Source: Shewanella polaris
Lineage (GTDB): Bacteria; Pseudomonadota; Gammaproteobacteria; Enterobacterales; Shewanellaceae
Length of the DNA stretch: 64,000 bases
Direction: 5' to 3'
Assembly: GCF_006385555.1 (NCBI RefSeq)
Contig: NZ_CP041036.1
Coordinates: forward strand, 3,472,001-3,536,000
The stretch's first letter is position 1. Each line of letters starts with the position of its first letter. Positions 42,640-50,596 of this stretch are shown here, piece after piece. A program made the position numbers and the translations under genes. A model generated the notes under the pieces. It was not told the origin of the DNA. It saw nothing but the letters and a program-made list of their open reading frames with translations, and searched no databases.

Positions 42640-42811
42640 AGTCTTTCTCCTAAATTAAGTAAAGTTGCATAAACCTAGTAAAGCTTGGCTCGGTTCCCTG
42701 GAACGTACATTACTCAAATCCATTGAGACAACTTGTCACTCAGATCCTTGGAGGCTATATCCATCCTGGATTAACTAGAGTCGACGAACACACTGCTTGT
42801 CGACGAAGATA

Positions 42812-42839
42812 ATTATACAAAACTGTAATTTAATTACAA
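42812..42839 (-). promoter_or_regulatory. Sigma-70 promoter of the short transcript
   Basis: On the minus strand TTGTAA and a perfect TATAAT are separated by 16 bases, predicting a start near 42805. It lies about 140 bases after the pepA-like stop codon and so is not the promoter of that gene. Confidence 0.7.
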
Positions 42840-42977
42840 GTATTATTTGCGTTTATTCACAAAAAACTCGAATAAAGTGATTTGATTACATTAATCTTGT
42901 ATTAAAACTATGTATAACTATTGTTTACCCAATGTTAACAAAGTTAATATTTGTTAGAAAACAATGTGTTATCACTG

Positions 42978-44543
42978 CTATTTTGATAACTTTAAAAACT
43001 GTAATAAAGCAACCAAAGGGCTAGCTGTCGGCTTACCATAGAGCGGATCCCCTTCAACAGCACTACCAGCGATATCAATATGAGTAAATGCCAATGTTGT
43101 ATCCCCTAAACCAGAAGCTTTTATTAAGAATGCTGCGGGATATTGATGTCCGCGAGCTGTAATTGAAGACGGGCCATTGTTAGATGACACCACATCGGCA
43201 GCGCCATTTTTATCTGCCACTTTATCAAAATCTTCATTTCGTAAACGAGACACTTCAAATGGCTCCCCCCATAACTCTCCCACCTCAGCCAATGACTCTG
43301 CAACGTCTTGTCTTTTGGCTGCACTATTTTCAACTAAAGCAGGGTAACCACCATACGCACGTACGACATGCCCCGTTAAGGTTGCGACCGAAAACAATTG
43401 GGGATTCACAGACGTTTGTGCCTGAATACGCAAATGCGATAACAAATCAGCTAACACTAAACGCCCTTCTGCATCGGTATTACCAATGCGAACTCGCACA
43501 CCTGCATGACTGGCAATAATTTCATCAGTGACAAACGCATCACTGCCGATGCTGTTTCTAACCAACCCAAGCTCAGCTACAACTTTGATGCCTTTAGGTT
43601 TAAGAATCGATAATGCCTTCATTAATCCTGCCACTGCAGCCGCACCGCCTTTATCACGGCTCATTCCCGCCATTGACCCTGCTACTTTGATATCTGCGCC
43701 ACCCGTATCGTATATCACTCCTTTACCAGCAAAGAATAACGTTTTGCATATAGTGCCCTCGCCGACATATTCAAGCTTTACCACTCGAGGATGGTGACGT
43801 TCAACCCCAAATGAGCTTCTGCCAACAGCGCTTAATAGTGGATATTGCGTTGTTAACAGCTCCACTTGATCAATGACAGACACTGCTAATCCGCTATCAG
43901 CGAAAGCATCAACACAATATTGGGCAAACCCGATAGCCGACATTCTCTCAGGCTCAGTGCCGCAAAGATCTCGCGCTAATACTCGTCCAGCTTCAGCTGC
44001 ATTAATTAACACACTATGTATAGCCGTATTTAATAATCCAATGGCCTCTAAACTCGGCGATAATGAGTTTGCTTCACGGGCCTCTAACGGTTGCCACAGC
44101 TCTTGGCCACATGCCAATGCTGCCACTTGTTCAGCATTAGCAAAGCGTTTATCACTTACAGCTGGTACTACTAATAAAGGTTTAGTAGCCCCAGCAGCTT
44201 TGGCGATAGCAATCCCCTCCCTTGCTGCTTTAGCAAAAATCCTGACATCACAGTATTCATTCTCGCTATCCACCACGGGCGAGATGATTAAGCGGCCACC
44301 AGCCAAACCTGGAGCAAATAATAGTGTGGCACTTTTACCTACACGCTTATCAATTTGACTCGCATGTGCCGCCAGCAAACTGATTTCATCTTGCTTAATG
44401 TCTGCCAGGCTTGTAGCAACGACTACCACAGCATCCCAACCTTCCCCCTCTCCTTCAAAAATAGCCTCATCACTGGATACATCAATAATGGGTACTTGAA
44501 ACGCACTAATAGCTTTGTTTACTTGTTTATTAATTGGGGTCAT
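42978..44543 (-). CDS. M17-family leucyl aminopeptidase
   Basis: A cytosolic aminopeptidase of the PepA fold that trims N-terminal residues from peptides. The 521-residue protein has an N-terminal domain (about 1-190) and the two-metal catalytic domain: AGKGVIYDTGGADIKV and SRDKGGAA supply the metal-binding Lys and Asp residues and the catalytic Lys, and NTDAEGRLVLADLL the Asp, Glu and Arg. All key residues are in place. The sequence is clearly M17 but diverges from E. coli PepA around the first metal loop, so it may be a second, accessory M17 enzyme. No typical terminator follows it. Confidence 0.9.
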   Translation of the reverse strand: MTPINKQVNKAISAFQVPIIDVSSDEAIFEGEGEGWDAVVVVATSLADIKQDEISLLAAHASQIDKRVGKSATLLFAPGLAGGRLIISPVVDSENEYCDVRIFAKAAREGIAIAKAAGATKPLLVVPAVSDKRFANAEQVAALACGQELWQPLEAREANSLSPSLEAIGLLNTAIHSVLINAAEAGRVLARDLCGTEPERMSAIGFAQYCVDAFADSGLAVSVIDQVELLTTQYPLLSAVGRSSFGVERHHPRVVKLEYVGEGTICKTLFFAGKGVIYDTGGADIKVAGSMAGMSRDKGGAAAVAGLMKALSILKPKGIKVVAELGLVRNSIGSDAFVTDEIIASHAGVRVRIGNTDAEGRLVLADLLSHLRIQAQTSVNPQLFSVATLTGHVVRAYGGYPALVENSAAKRQDVAESLAEVGELWGEPFEVSRLRNEDFDKVADKNGAADVVSSNNGPSSITARGHQYPAAFLIKASGLGDTTLAFTHIDIAGSAVEGDPLYGKPTASPLVALLQFLKLSK

Positions 44544-45008
44544 AAAAAATCCTTAATCTATTGCAATGGCCATTGATCTTTCAAGATCGATTTGGCAGTA
44601 GTTTGTGTCACGTTAATACAATGCTGAGCGGATGAAATACAGCGGATCCACATAAGTAGACGATAACTCTGTACATAGAAGCCACAAGCGCTGCCCGAAT
44701 ATTCAGCTAAACGATCTTGTTTTTTTGAAGGCATTTTTTTGCAAGGTATTTGCTTAGCATTCTAGACGGCACAAGTAGTGACACCTTGTGACATAGAGCA
44801 CGGGGCATTTATCTCAAACATATTTAAAACACCAAACATCAATAGCCCTAGACAAGCAAATTGATGGGTTCATAATTATTTACACAATTGTGGACTAAAC
44901 CTTGGCAAATCGGTGCTGCAATATCAAGTAACTGCGCAGAATATGTTAAAATAGCTGCAGTTATATTTTTGTCGTATATCGACTCAATTTCATCTTAGAG
45001 GGCGTTTC
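44544..45008. promoter_or_regulatory. Divergent control region between the M17 gene and pepD
   Basis: This 465-base gap contains no gene. It must hold promoters for both neighbours. A TTGTGACATAG segment near 44785 resembles half of a CRP site, and TTAAAAT near 44947 is a possible -10 for pepD. Nothing here is firm. Confidence 0.4.
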
Positions 45009-46472
45009 GTGACTGCATTAACTCAATTATATCCTCAGCCTCTATGGCAATGGTTTGAACAAATTTGCGCTATTCCACATCCATCAAAACATGAACATGC
45101 ATTGTCGCAATACATTCAGCAATGGGCAAAAGCACAAGGCCTTGCTGTTGTTGAAGACAAAGTCGGAAATTTAATCATCCGTAAGCCTGCTACAGCAGGA
45201 ATGGAAAACTGTAAAAAAGTGGTGTTACAAGCACATATTGATATGGTGCCGCAGAAAAATGCCGATAAGGTACATAACTTTGAAACCGACCCTATTGAAG
45301 CCTATGTTGACGGTGATTGGGTTAAAGCCAAAGGCACAACCTTAGGCTCAGACAATGGTATTGGTATGTCTTCAGCGTTGGCTGTTTTAGGCAGTAAAGA
45401 CATTAAACACGGGCCACTGGAAGTACTGCTCACTATTGATGAAGAAGCCGGTATGACAGGGGCTTTTGGATTAGAAGCGGGTTACCTTGAAGCTGATATT
45501 TTAATTAATACAGATTCTGAACAAGAAGGTGAAATCTACATGGGCTGTGCGGGCGGTGTTGACGCTCAGATAAGCGTTCCCATGTCTTGGCAAGCACCAG
45601 AGCAAAGTAATGCCAGTTTCTCATTAACCATGTCAGGCTTAAAAGGCGGTCATTCAGGGGTGAATATTCACCTTGGTCGTGGCAATGCAAATAAGTTACT
45701 GGCTCGCTTTCTATTTAAATACAGTGACGAATTAGCCCTAGAGCTTGTCAGCTTTAGCGGTGGCTCGCTGCGTAATGCGATTCCGCGTGAAGCTAACGTT
45801 CAATTTATGTTGCCGGCTGAAAACATTGAAGCATTAAAGCAAGCCATTGAAACATTCCAAGCGTTAGTTCGTGAAGAATTAGCCGTTGCAGATCCATCCA
45901 TGACACTCACGTTAGCCACAATAGAGCCACCAACGAAAGTCATGGGCGAAGAAGCGCAAAATACCTTAATTGACCTACTGCATGCTAGCCCTAACGGGGT
46001 GATCCGCATGAGTGATGAAGTGGAAGGTGTTACAGAAACATCATTGAATATCGGTGTCATTAGTACTGAAGATGAAAGCGTTGAAGTGCTATGTCTTATT
46101 CGCTCATTAATTGACTCGGGTCGTGAAGAAGTCACAGGCATGCTGACTGCATTGGCTAACCTTTCTGGGGCGAGTATTGATTTAAGCGGTGCATATCCGG
46201 GCTGGAAACCAGACACCAGTTCACCAGTAATGGCGATTGTGCGTGAAACCTATAACGACATTTATAAAAAAGATCCTACCATTATGGTAATCCATGCAGG
46301 TCTTGAATGTGGTTTATTCAAAGAACCCTACCCGCTTATGGACATGGTATCGATTGGCCCAACAATTCGCTATCCACACAGCCCGGATGAAAAGGTCAAC
46401 ATCACTACTGTTGGTCAATACTGGGAATTGTTACTTGCAGTATTGGCACGTATTCCAGCTAAAGAAGCTTAA
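45009..46472 (+). CDS. pepD: Aminoacyl-histidine dipeptidase (peptidase D)
   Basis: PepD is a cytosolic M20-family zinc dipeptidase that cleaves Xaa-His dipeptides. The start is GTG at 45009 with GAGGG upstream; 487 residues match E. coli. The metal-binding motifs are visible: LQAHIDMV (near 78), GSDNGIG (near 118, bridging Asp), DEEAGMTGA (catalytic Glu near 149), and the late histidine in RYPHSPDEKV. It is one of only three plus-strand genes here. Its natural terminator has been pushed 1.3 kb away by the insertion sequence. Confidence 0.97.
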   Translation: MTALTQLYPQPLWQWFEQICAIPHPSKHEHALSQYIQQWAKAQGLAVVEDKVGNLIIRKPATAGMENCKKVVLQAHIDMVPQKNADKVHNFETDPIEAYVDGDWVKAKGTTLGSDNGIGMSSALAVLGSKDIKHGPLEVLLTIDEEAGMTGAFGLEAGYLEADILINTDSEQEGEIYMGCAGGVDAQISVPMSWQAPEQSNASFSLTMSGLKGGHSGVNIHLGRGNANKLLARFLFKYSDELALELVSFSGGSLRNAIPREANVQFMLPAENIEALKQAIETFQALVREELAVADPSMTLTLATIEPPTKVMGEEAQNTLIDLLHASPNGVIRMSDEVEGVTETSLNIGVISTEDESVEVLCLIRSLIDSGREEVTGMLTALANLSGASIDLSGAYPGWKPDTSSPVMAIVRETYNDIYKKDPTIMVIHAGLECGLFKEPYPLMDMVSIGPTIRYPHSPDEKVNITTVGQYWELLLAVLARIPAKEA

Positions 46473-46520
46473 TCACGATCAATAATTTTGTCTAGTCCTA
46501 AAATAGGTTGACGGTTTTTA

Positions 46521-47270
46521 TTAAGCCAGTTGGAACTCCCGACTGGCTTTTTCATGCACTTCGTTTGGGGTTTTCATTCCTAAACTAAGGTGCGGTCTTA
46601 ACTCGTTATAAATCCTAATAGATTCTTTGATGAGTATTGCCAGCTCCTTCATCGTACGACAGCGGTAAAGTAAAAACTCTTGCTTCAAAATACCATTCAC
46701 TCGCTCAGCTAACGCATTCTGATAACAATCATACCCATCTGTCATCGATGGCCTTATCGCATTCGCAGCCAATTTATGTTGATATTCTGCTGAGCAGTAC
46801 TGTATCCCTCTATCTGAATGATGAATGACATCACTGGTTGTCTGACGATTCTTTATCGTCATCTCCAATGCTTTAACAACATCACTGGCTTTCATTTCAT
46901 CACTTAATTCATAACCCATTATTTTTCTTGAATATGCATCTGTGACTAATGATAAATAGTGAGTTCCTTCGTCTGATTTTACGTAGGTTATGTCACTGAC
47001 AAATACCTCTTCAACGCTCTTCACCACTCTGTCTTTGAGTAAGTTTGGGTGTTTTCTCAACCAATGGTGGCTATGGGTTGTCTTGGTGTAATTCTTCCTA
47101 GGCTTTACTAACATATTGTGTTGTTTTAAATACTGAAATAGGCCGTCCCTACCTAGCTTTATGCCTTGTTCAAGTAACTGTGGCTTGATGAGTTGATAAA
47201 GCTTACGCGTACCCACTCTGGGCATGAACTGACGCCAATACATAACCATAGTCATCACCGGTTTTAACAT
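46521..47270 (-). CDS. IS3-family transposase, OrfB part (DDE integrase core)
   Basis: The 249-residue frame from ATG holds the DDE catalytic triad: DITYV, HHSDRGIQY and the glutamate in NALAERVNGILKQEF. The frame stays open upstream for 31 more codons, to the slippery A-run at 47363-47369, continuing without a stop (GTVKLATASRQFNLSRQAVY). A -1 shift there would give an OrfAB fusion of about 409 residues, which is the active transposase in this family. The stop codon is 32 bases from the left inverted end. Confidence 0.95.
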   Translation of the reverse strand: MLKPVMTMVMYWRQFMPRVGTRKLYQLIKPQLLEQGIKLGRDGLFQYLKQHNMLVKPRKNYTKTTHSHHWLRKHPNLLKDRVVKSVEEVFVSDITYVKSDEGTHYLSLVTDAYSRKIMGYELSDEMKASDVVKALEMTIKNRQTTSDVIHHSDRGIQYCSAEYQHKLAANAIRPSMTDGYDCYQNALAERVNGILKQEFLLYRCRTMKELAILIKESIRIYNELRPHLSLGMKTPNEVHEKASREFQLA

Positions 47271-47353
47271 GTCAGCTCTTGCTGCTAAGCGCTGCTTCCA
47301 TTGATAAACAGCTTGTCTTGATAGGTTAAACTGCCGACTCGCTGTCGCTAGCT

Positions 47354-47749
47354 TTACAGTGCCTTTTTCTTTGGCAAGCCAGAGCGTTCGGCTAAGTACT
47401 TTTTTTCTAAATCAATACCGTACTCATTTTTAAGTAACTCGACCATATCGCCATAAATCATATTTTTCATTTCGAGATTGGAGACTTGTTTCTCTAATCG
47501 TTTGATTTTCTGGGCGGGTGTTTCTGTAGATTTGGACATAGGTGAATGCTCAATCGGCTGGGACCAATCTAATCTACCATGTTTTCGTAACCATGTTAGG
47601 ACGGTACTTCTCCCTTGAATGCCATAGTGGTTTTGAGCTTGCTTATACGTTAGCTCGCCTTTTTCTACTTGACTAACAACCGCTAATTTAAAGCCTAATG
47701 TGTAATCTCGTTGAGTACGTTTTATATTGATTGATACTGAAGGTTTCAT
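47354..47749 (-). CDS. IS3-family transposase, OrfA part
   Basis: The 131-residue protein has a helix-turn-helix (about residues 15-55, RDYTLGFKLAVVSQVEKGEL and following) that binds the IS ends, then a leucine-zipper-like coiled coil (KIKRLEKQVSNLEMKNMIYG, about 85-105). It ends just after a GAAAAAG slippery sequence, where ribosomes can move to the orfB frame. Confidence 0.95.
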   Translation of the reverse strand: MKPSVSINIKRTQRDYTLGFKLAVVSQVEKGELTYKQAQNHYGIQGRSTVLTWLRKHGRLDWSQPIEHSPMSKSTETPAQKIKRLEKQVSNLEMKNMIYGDMVELLKNEYGIDLEKKYLAERSGLPKKKAL

Positions 47750-47801
47750 AGATAAGTCTCCAATGTGTCAACTTATCTCAGGACGGGACATTTACAGACT
47801 C

Positions 47802-47832
47802 AAAAAAGGCAACAGAAATGTCGCCTTTTTTG
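47802..47832 (-). terminator. Bidirectional terminator of dinB, formerly also of pepD
   Basis: AAAAAAGGC and GCCTTTTTT form a long stem around a 12-base loop, with T-runs on both strands. It lies 37 bases past the dinB stop and 12 bases beyond the insertion sequence. Without the insertion it would lie about 30 bases after pepD. Confidence 0.88.
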
Positions 47833-47868
47833 TACCCATTGGTATAAAGAACTTCAACGTATGAAATA

Positions 47869-48948
47869 TTAAAACTGTAAATCGAGTTGAGTAATTTGAT
47901 CCACACCGTTATCTGCCGTTGCCAACGTTACATCCGCTAAACCAACACTCACGCCAACCAAACGGATCCCTCGTCCTTGGCTGCGCTGCAAAGCTTGCAA
48001 TAACAACTCATGAAACAAATTAATTGAAATCTCATCACTGCGATGCTCAATGGTAGTTTGTTTAAAGTCGTTAAATTTAAGTTTAACGACCTGCTTATGG
48101 ATTTGCCTGTCTTTAGCACTTCGATGAACACGAGTACTCAGTTCTTGAATAAGCTGTGGTAATACTTGATGACATTGTTCTAAAGTAAAAATGTCTTTGG
48201 CTAACGTCGTTTCAACACCAACCGATTTACGCACTCGGTGAGGGCTAATTTGCCTGGTATCGATACCTTGAGAACGCTCTATTAACACATGGCCAAATTT
48301 ACCGAAAGCATCGATTAACTGAGGTTTGGAATATTGCTGCACATCATAACAAGTGGTTAAACCTATATCGGCTAGCTTTTTTGAGGTGACTTTACCAACA
48401 CCAGGAATTTTACTCAGGGGTAGGTCTTTGACAAAATCGCCAATTTGATTCGGGGTAATCACATATTGACCATTTGGCTTATTTAAATCGGAAGCAATTT
48501 TGGCTAGAAACTTAATGGGTGCAATACCGGCTGAAGCCGTTAACCCGGTAACGTTAAAAATATCATCGCGGATTGCTTTAGCGATTAACGTGGCACTGCC
48601 TTGATGAGCTTGGCAGTCGCTAACATCAAGGTAAGCCTCATCTAAAGACAATGGCTCAACCAGATCAGTGTATCGATGAAAAATCTCACGTATTTGCAAT
48701 GATACTGATTTATACACATCCATTCGCCCAGGCACTAAAATTAGATTCGGGCACAATTGCAGTGCGTGATAACTGGACATGGCACTGCGGACCCCAAATT
48801 TACGGGCCTCATAACTGCATGTGCTTATCACACCTCGTCGATCGCTTCTGCCGCCAACAGCGATAGCTTTCCCTCGAAGTTCAGGAAAATCTCGCATTTC
48901 AACGGCAGCAAAATAGCAATCCATATCGATGTGAATGATTTTACGCAT
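47869..48948 (-). CDS. dinB: DNA polymerase IV (translesion)
   Basis: DinB is a Y-family polymerase that bypasses damaged bases. The 359 residues show the catalytic acidic motifs [15 protein letters not shown] (near 6-12) and SLDEAYLDV (near 101-106), the helix-hairpin-helix [17 protein letters not shown] (about 178-195) and the little-finger domain. The C terminus ends ITQLDLQF, a probable beta-clamp binding peptide (QLDLQF). I did not find a clear LexA box in the upstream 110 bases. Confidence 0.97.
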   Translation of the reverse strand: MRKIIHIDMDCYFAAVEMRDFPELRGKAIAVGGRSDRRGVISTCSYEARKFGVRSAMSSYHALQLCPNLILVPGRMDVYKSVSLQIREIFHRYTDLVEPLSLDEAYLDVSDCQAHQGSATLIAKAIRDDIFNVTGLTASAGIAPIKFLAKIASDLNKPNGQYVITPNQIGDFVKDLPLSKIPGVGKVTSKKLADIGLTTCYDVQQYSKPQLIDAFGKFGHVLIERSQGIDTRQISPHRVRKSVGVETTLAKDIFTLEQCHQVLPQLIQELSTRVHRSAKDRQIHKQVVKLKFNDFKQTTIEHRSDEISINLFHELLLQALQRSQGRGIRLVGVSVGLADVTLATADNGVDQITQLDLQF

Positions 48949-49028
48949 TCTGTAACCATTACCAGTAACTTAATTAACCGTAATACTACTGTATACAAAA
49001 ACAGTATTCAATCATTCTCTTGCAAACA

Positions 49029-49053
49029 CAAAAAAGCCCAACATAGTTGGGCT
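49029..49053 (-). terminator. Rho-independent terminator of the bacterioferritin operon
   Basis: AGCCCAAC, loop TAT, GTTGGGCT and six T on the minus strand, about 67 bases after the second bacterioferritin gene. Confidence 0.9.
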
Positions 49054-49119
49054 GTTAACTAAAAACGATACAATCTAAAAATGATACTATCTTGCAAATG
49101 ATATGCTCTTACAAATAAA

Positions 49120-49587
49120 TTACATTTTTGTCTGCAAATAATTTTGCAAACCTACACGCTCAATAAGACCTAATTGTTTTTCTAACCAGTACATGTGGTC
49201 AGATTCCGTGTCATCAAGTAATACTTCTAAAATTTCGCGGGTTTGATAATCATTTTTTTCTTCACATAGGGCAATCACCTTACGTAAATTATCAGCGACA
49301 TGATATTCATATGCCAAATCATTTCTAAACATTTCTTGCACGTCTTTACCAATATTCAATGCTTCACGGCTACCTACATCGGGAGTGCCTTCTAAGAATA
49401 AAATGCGTTGGACTAATTTTGCCGCGTGCAACTTTTCGTCATCTGATTCATGCAAGATACGAGTATATAATTCATTGAATCCCCAATCTTCATACATATG
49501 CGCATGGACAAAATATTGATCCATGGCAGACAACTCACCGGTTAATAAAAGATTTAGGGCGTCTATAACTTCTGGATGACCTTTCAT
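49120..49587 (-). CDS. bfr: Bacterioferritin subunit with intact ferroxidase site
   Basis: An iron-storage subunit of 155 residues. The di-iron ferroxidase ligands are present: E18, E51, H54, E94, and the Glu and His of DDTESDH (128 and 131, shifted one residue by an insertion). The haem-ligand Met52 of classical bacterioferritin is lysine here (DEKLH). It therefore probably oxidises iron but cannot hold haem at a homodimer interface. It is the second gene of a pair, 12 bases after the other bacterioferritin, which has the opposite pattern. Confidence 0.95.
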   Translation of the reverse strand: MKGHPEVIDALNLLLTGELSAMDQYFVHAHMYEDWGFNELYTRILHESDDEKLHAAKLVQRILFLEGTPDVGSREALNIGKDVQEMFRNDLAYEYHVADNLRKVIALCEEKNDYQTREILEVLLDDTESDHMYWLEKQLGLIERVGLQNYLQTKM

Positions 49588-49599
49588 AATCTGTTCCTA

Positions 49600-50070
49600 T
49601 TAGTCGTTAATTTGTGATTGAAGATAATTTTGAATACCGGTTTGAGTGATGAGCTCTTGTTGCGACTCAATCCAATCTAGGTGCTCTTCTTCGTCTTCTA
49701 GTAAATCTTCAAGCAGATCACGGCTAACATAATCTTGCTGGGTTTCGCAGATATCAATAGCTTCGCGCAAAACGGCAATTTGTGCCGTTATTGCCGCCAT
49801 GTCACAGCTAAGCATTTCTTCAGCATGTTCACCAATACGAAGTTTGTCTAGCTGTTGTAGGTTAGGTAAACCTTCAAGAAACAAAACACGTTCAATCAAT
49901 TTGTCAGCATGCTTCATGTCTTCAATCGATTTTTTGTACTCTTTTTCATTAAGCTTAGCCAAACCCCAATGTTTAAACATACGAGCATGTAAAAAGTATT
50001 GGTTAATGGCCGTCAGCTCGCAAGTAAGTACGCGATTGAGTTGGCTGATGACTTTAGGATGACCTTTCAT
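49600..50070 (-). CDS. bfr: Bacterioferritin subunit with haem ligand but altered ferroxidase site
   Basis: The 156-residue subunit keeps E18, M52 (the haem ligand), H54, E127 and H130, but residue 51 is Asp instead of Glu (IEDMKH) and residue 94 is Ile instead of Glu (MAAITAQ). The di-iron centre is thus incomplete. With the adjacent gene it probably builds a mixed 24-subunit shell, one subunit binding haem and the other oxidising iron, as described for paired bacterioferritins in other bacteria. A Fur-like box lies about 105 bases upstream. Confidence 0.95.
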   Translation of the reverse strand: MKGHPKVISQLNRVLTCELTAINQYFLHARMFKHWGLAKLNEKEYKKSIEDMKHADKLIERVLFLEGLPNLQQLDKLRIGEHAEEMLSCDMAAITAQIAVLREAIDICETQQDYVSRDLLEDLLEDEEEHLDWIESQQELITQTGIQNYLQSQIND

Positions 50071-50173
50071 AGTAATGTCCCTTGATAAATAATTTGATCT
50101 CGATCAATTTCACATAGAATAGAACACTGTAGAGAGAAAGGCAAATTTCCTTTTTATTTCACACACTTACAAC

Positions 50174-50188
50174 TGATAACCGTTATCA
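50174..50188. promoter_or_regulatory. Fur-like box upstream of the bacterioferritin operon
   Basis: TGATAAC-C-GTTATCA is a perfect 7-1-7 inverted repeat of the Fur-box type, 104 bases before the first bacterioferritin ATG. Iron control of this operon is expected. Whether Fur represses or activates cannot be told. Confidence 0.65.
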
Positions 50189-50229
50189 TTACAACTTAGA
50201 TTTGTAATGGCAATCTAAAAATAAGACAT

Positions 50230-50257
50230 AAAAAAAGCCTTCAAAATGAAGACTCTT
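50230..50257 (-). terminator. Rho-independent terminator of the nqr operon
   Basis: AGTCTTC, loop ATTTT, GAAGGCT and seven T on the minus strand. It lies about 58 bases after the nqrM stop codon and ends the nqrA-F, apbE, nqrM series. Confidence 0.85.
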
Positions 50258-50314
50258 TACATTGTAAGCGCTAAAAACATTGTTTCTTAAATGGCTTTTA
50301 TAAAACCGTTTGAC

Positions 50315-50539
50315 TTAAATAATGCGGTTTTGATTAAGCATTTCTTTGCGAGCTTGATCTTTTTCCATACGACGCTTGCGAGCATCACATGGATCATCAC
50401 AGTCACAGGCTTTTTCAATACCTAAAACACCTAAACCACCACAACTGCCTTCAACCGCTTTCTTTTTAACGATATATCCGACAGACATCAATAAGAAAAA
50501 TAATAATAACACCACAAATGCAGCAATAAATGTGCTCAT
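50315..50539 (-). CDS. nqrM: Na+-NQR maturation protein NqrM
   Basis: NqrM is a small membrane protein needed to insert the iron centre into Na+-NQR. The 74 residues have one N-terminal membrane helix (about 4-24) followed by the four-cysteine motif CGGLGVLGIEKACDCDDPCD (about 33-52), then a basic tail. The family (formerly DUF539) is always found near nqr genes, as here, right after apbE. Confidence 0.96.
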   Translation of the reverse strand: MSTFIAAFVVLLLFFLLMSVGYIVKKKAVEGSCGGLGVLGIEKACDCDDPCDARKRRMEKDQARKEMLNQNRII

Positions 50540-50596
50540 AACGAACTCCAGTCAACTCATTCAGCTCAAGCTTGAGTAGTTTTGAATCAAAAAAAC

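Larger units (their letters stand above)
42360..42805 (-). ncRNA. Candidate structured RNA / small-peptide mRNA of about 445 nt
   Basis: The extent is inferred from the promoter at 42812-42839 and the terminator at 42360-42387. The leader contains two copies of GTCGACGAA (42780-42788 and 42799-42807), an imperfect hairpin (TGAGTGACAAGTTGTCTCA) near 42724-42742, a perfect GTTCC/GGAAC hairpin near 42693-42704, and six GGA triplets. The 3' half after the ORF stop has a ten-base stem at 42448-42471 and other small hairpins. It encodes one short ORF at 42544-42639. I do not recognise any known RNA family in it. It may be an mRNA, a regulatory RNA or both. Confidence 0.6.
46489..47790 (-). mobile_element. 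IS3-family insertion sequence, complete
   Basis: The 1302-bp element has matching inverted ends: TGTCTAGTCCTAAAATAG at the left and TGTCCCGTCCTGAGATAA read inward from the right, with 19 of the first 24 bases alike. It starts TG and ends CA, is flanked by a 3-bp duplication TTT (46486-46488 and 47791-47793), and carries overlapping-frame orfA and orfB with a slippery A-run. These are IS3-family hallmarks. All parts look intact, so it is potentially active. It inserted between pepD and its terminator. Confidence 0.95.

Noticed and set aside
42660..42790. A c-di-GMP (GEMM) or TPP riboswitch in the leader of the small ORF
   Set aside because: The conserved core bases of those aptamers are absent.
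42360..42805. CsrB/RsmZ-type sponge RNA
   Set aside because: GGA triplets are confined to the leader and one is in a ribosome binding site. A sponge RNA would carry many more, spread over its length. I keep the idea of a CsrA-controlled mRNA instead.
48949..49028. LexA box upstream of dinB
   Set aside because: ACTGTATACAAAAACAGTATT (shortened to its ends CTGTATAC and ACAGTA) around 48990-49005 is suggestive, but the CTG-N10-CAG spacing is not exact enough for me to call it without a matrix score.
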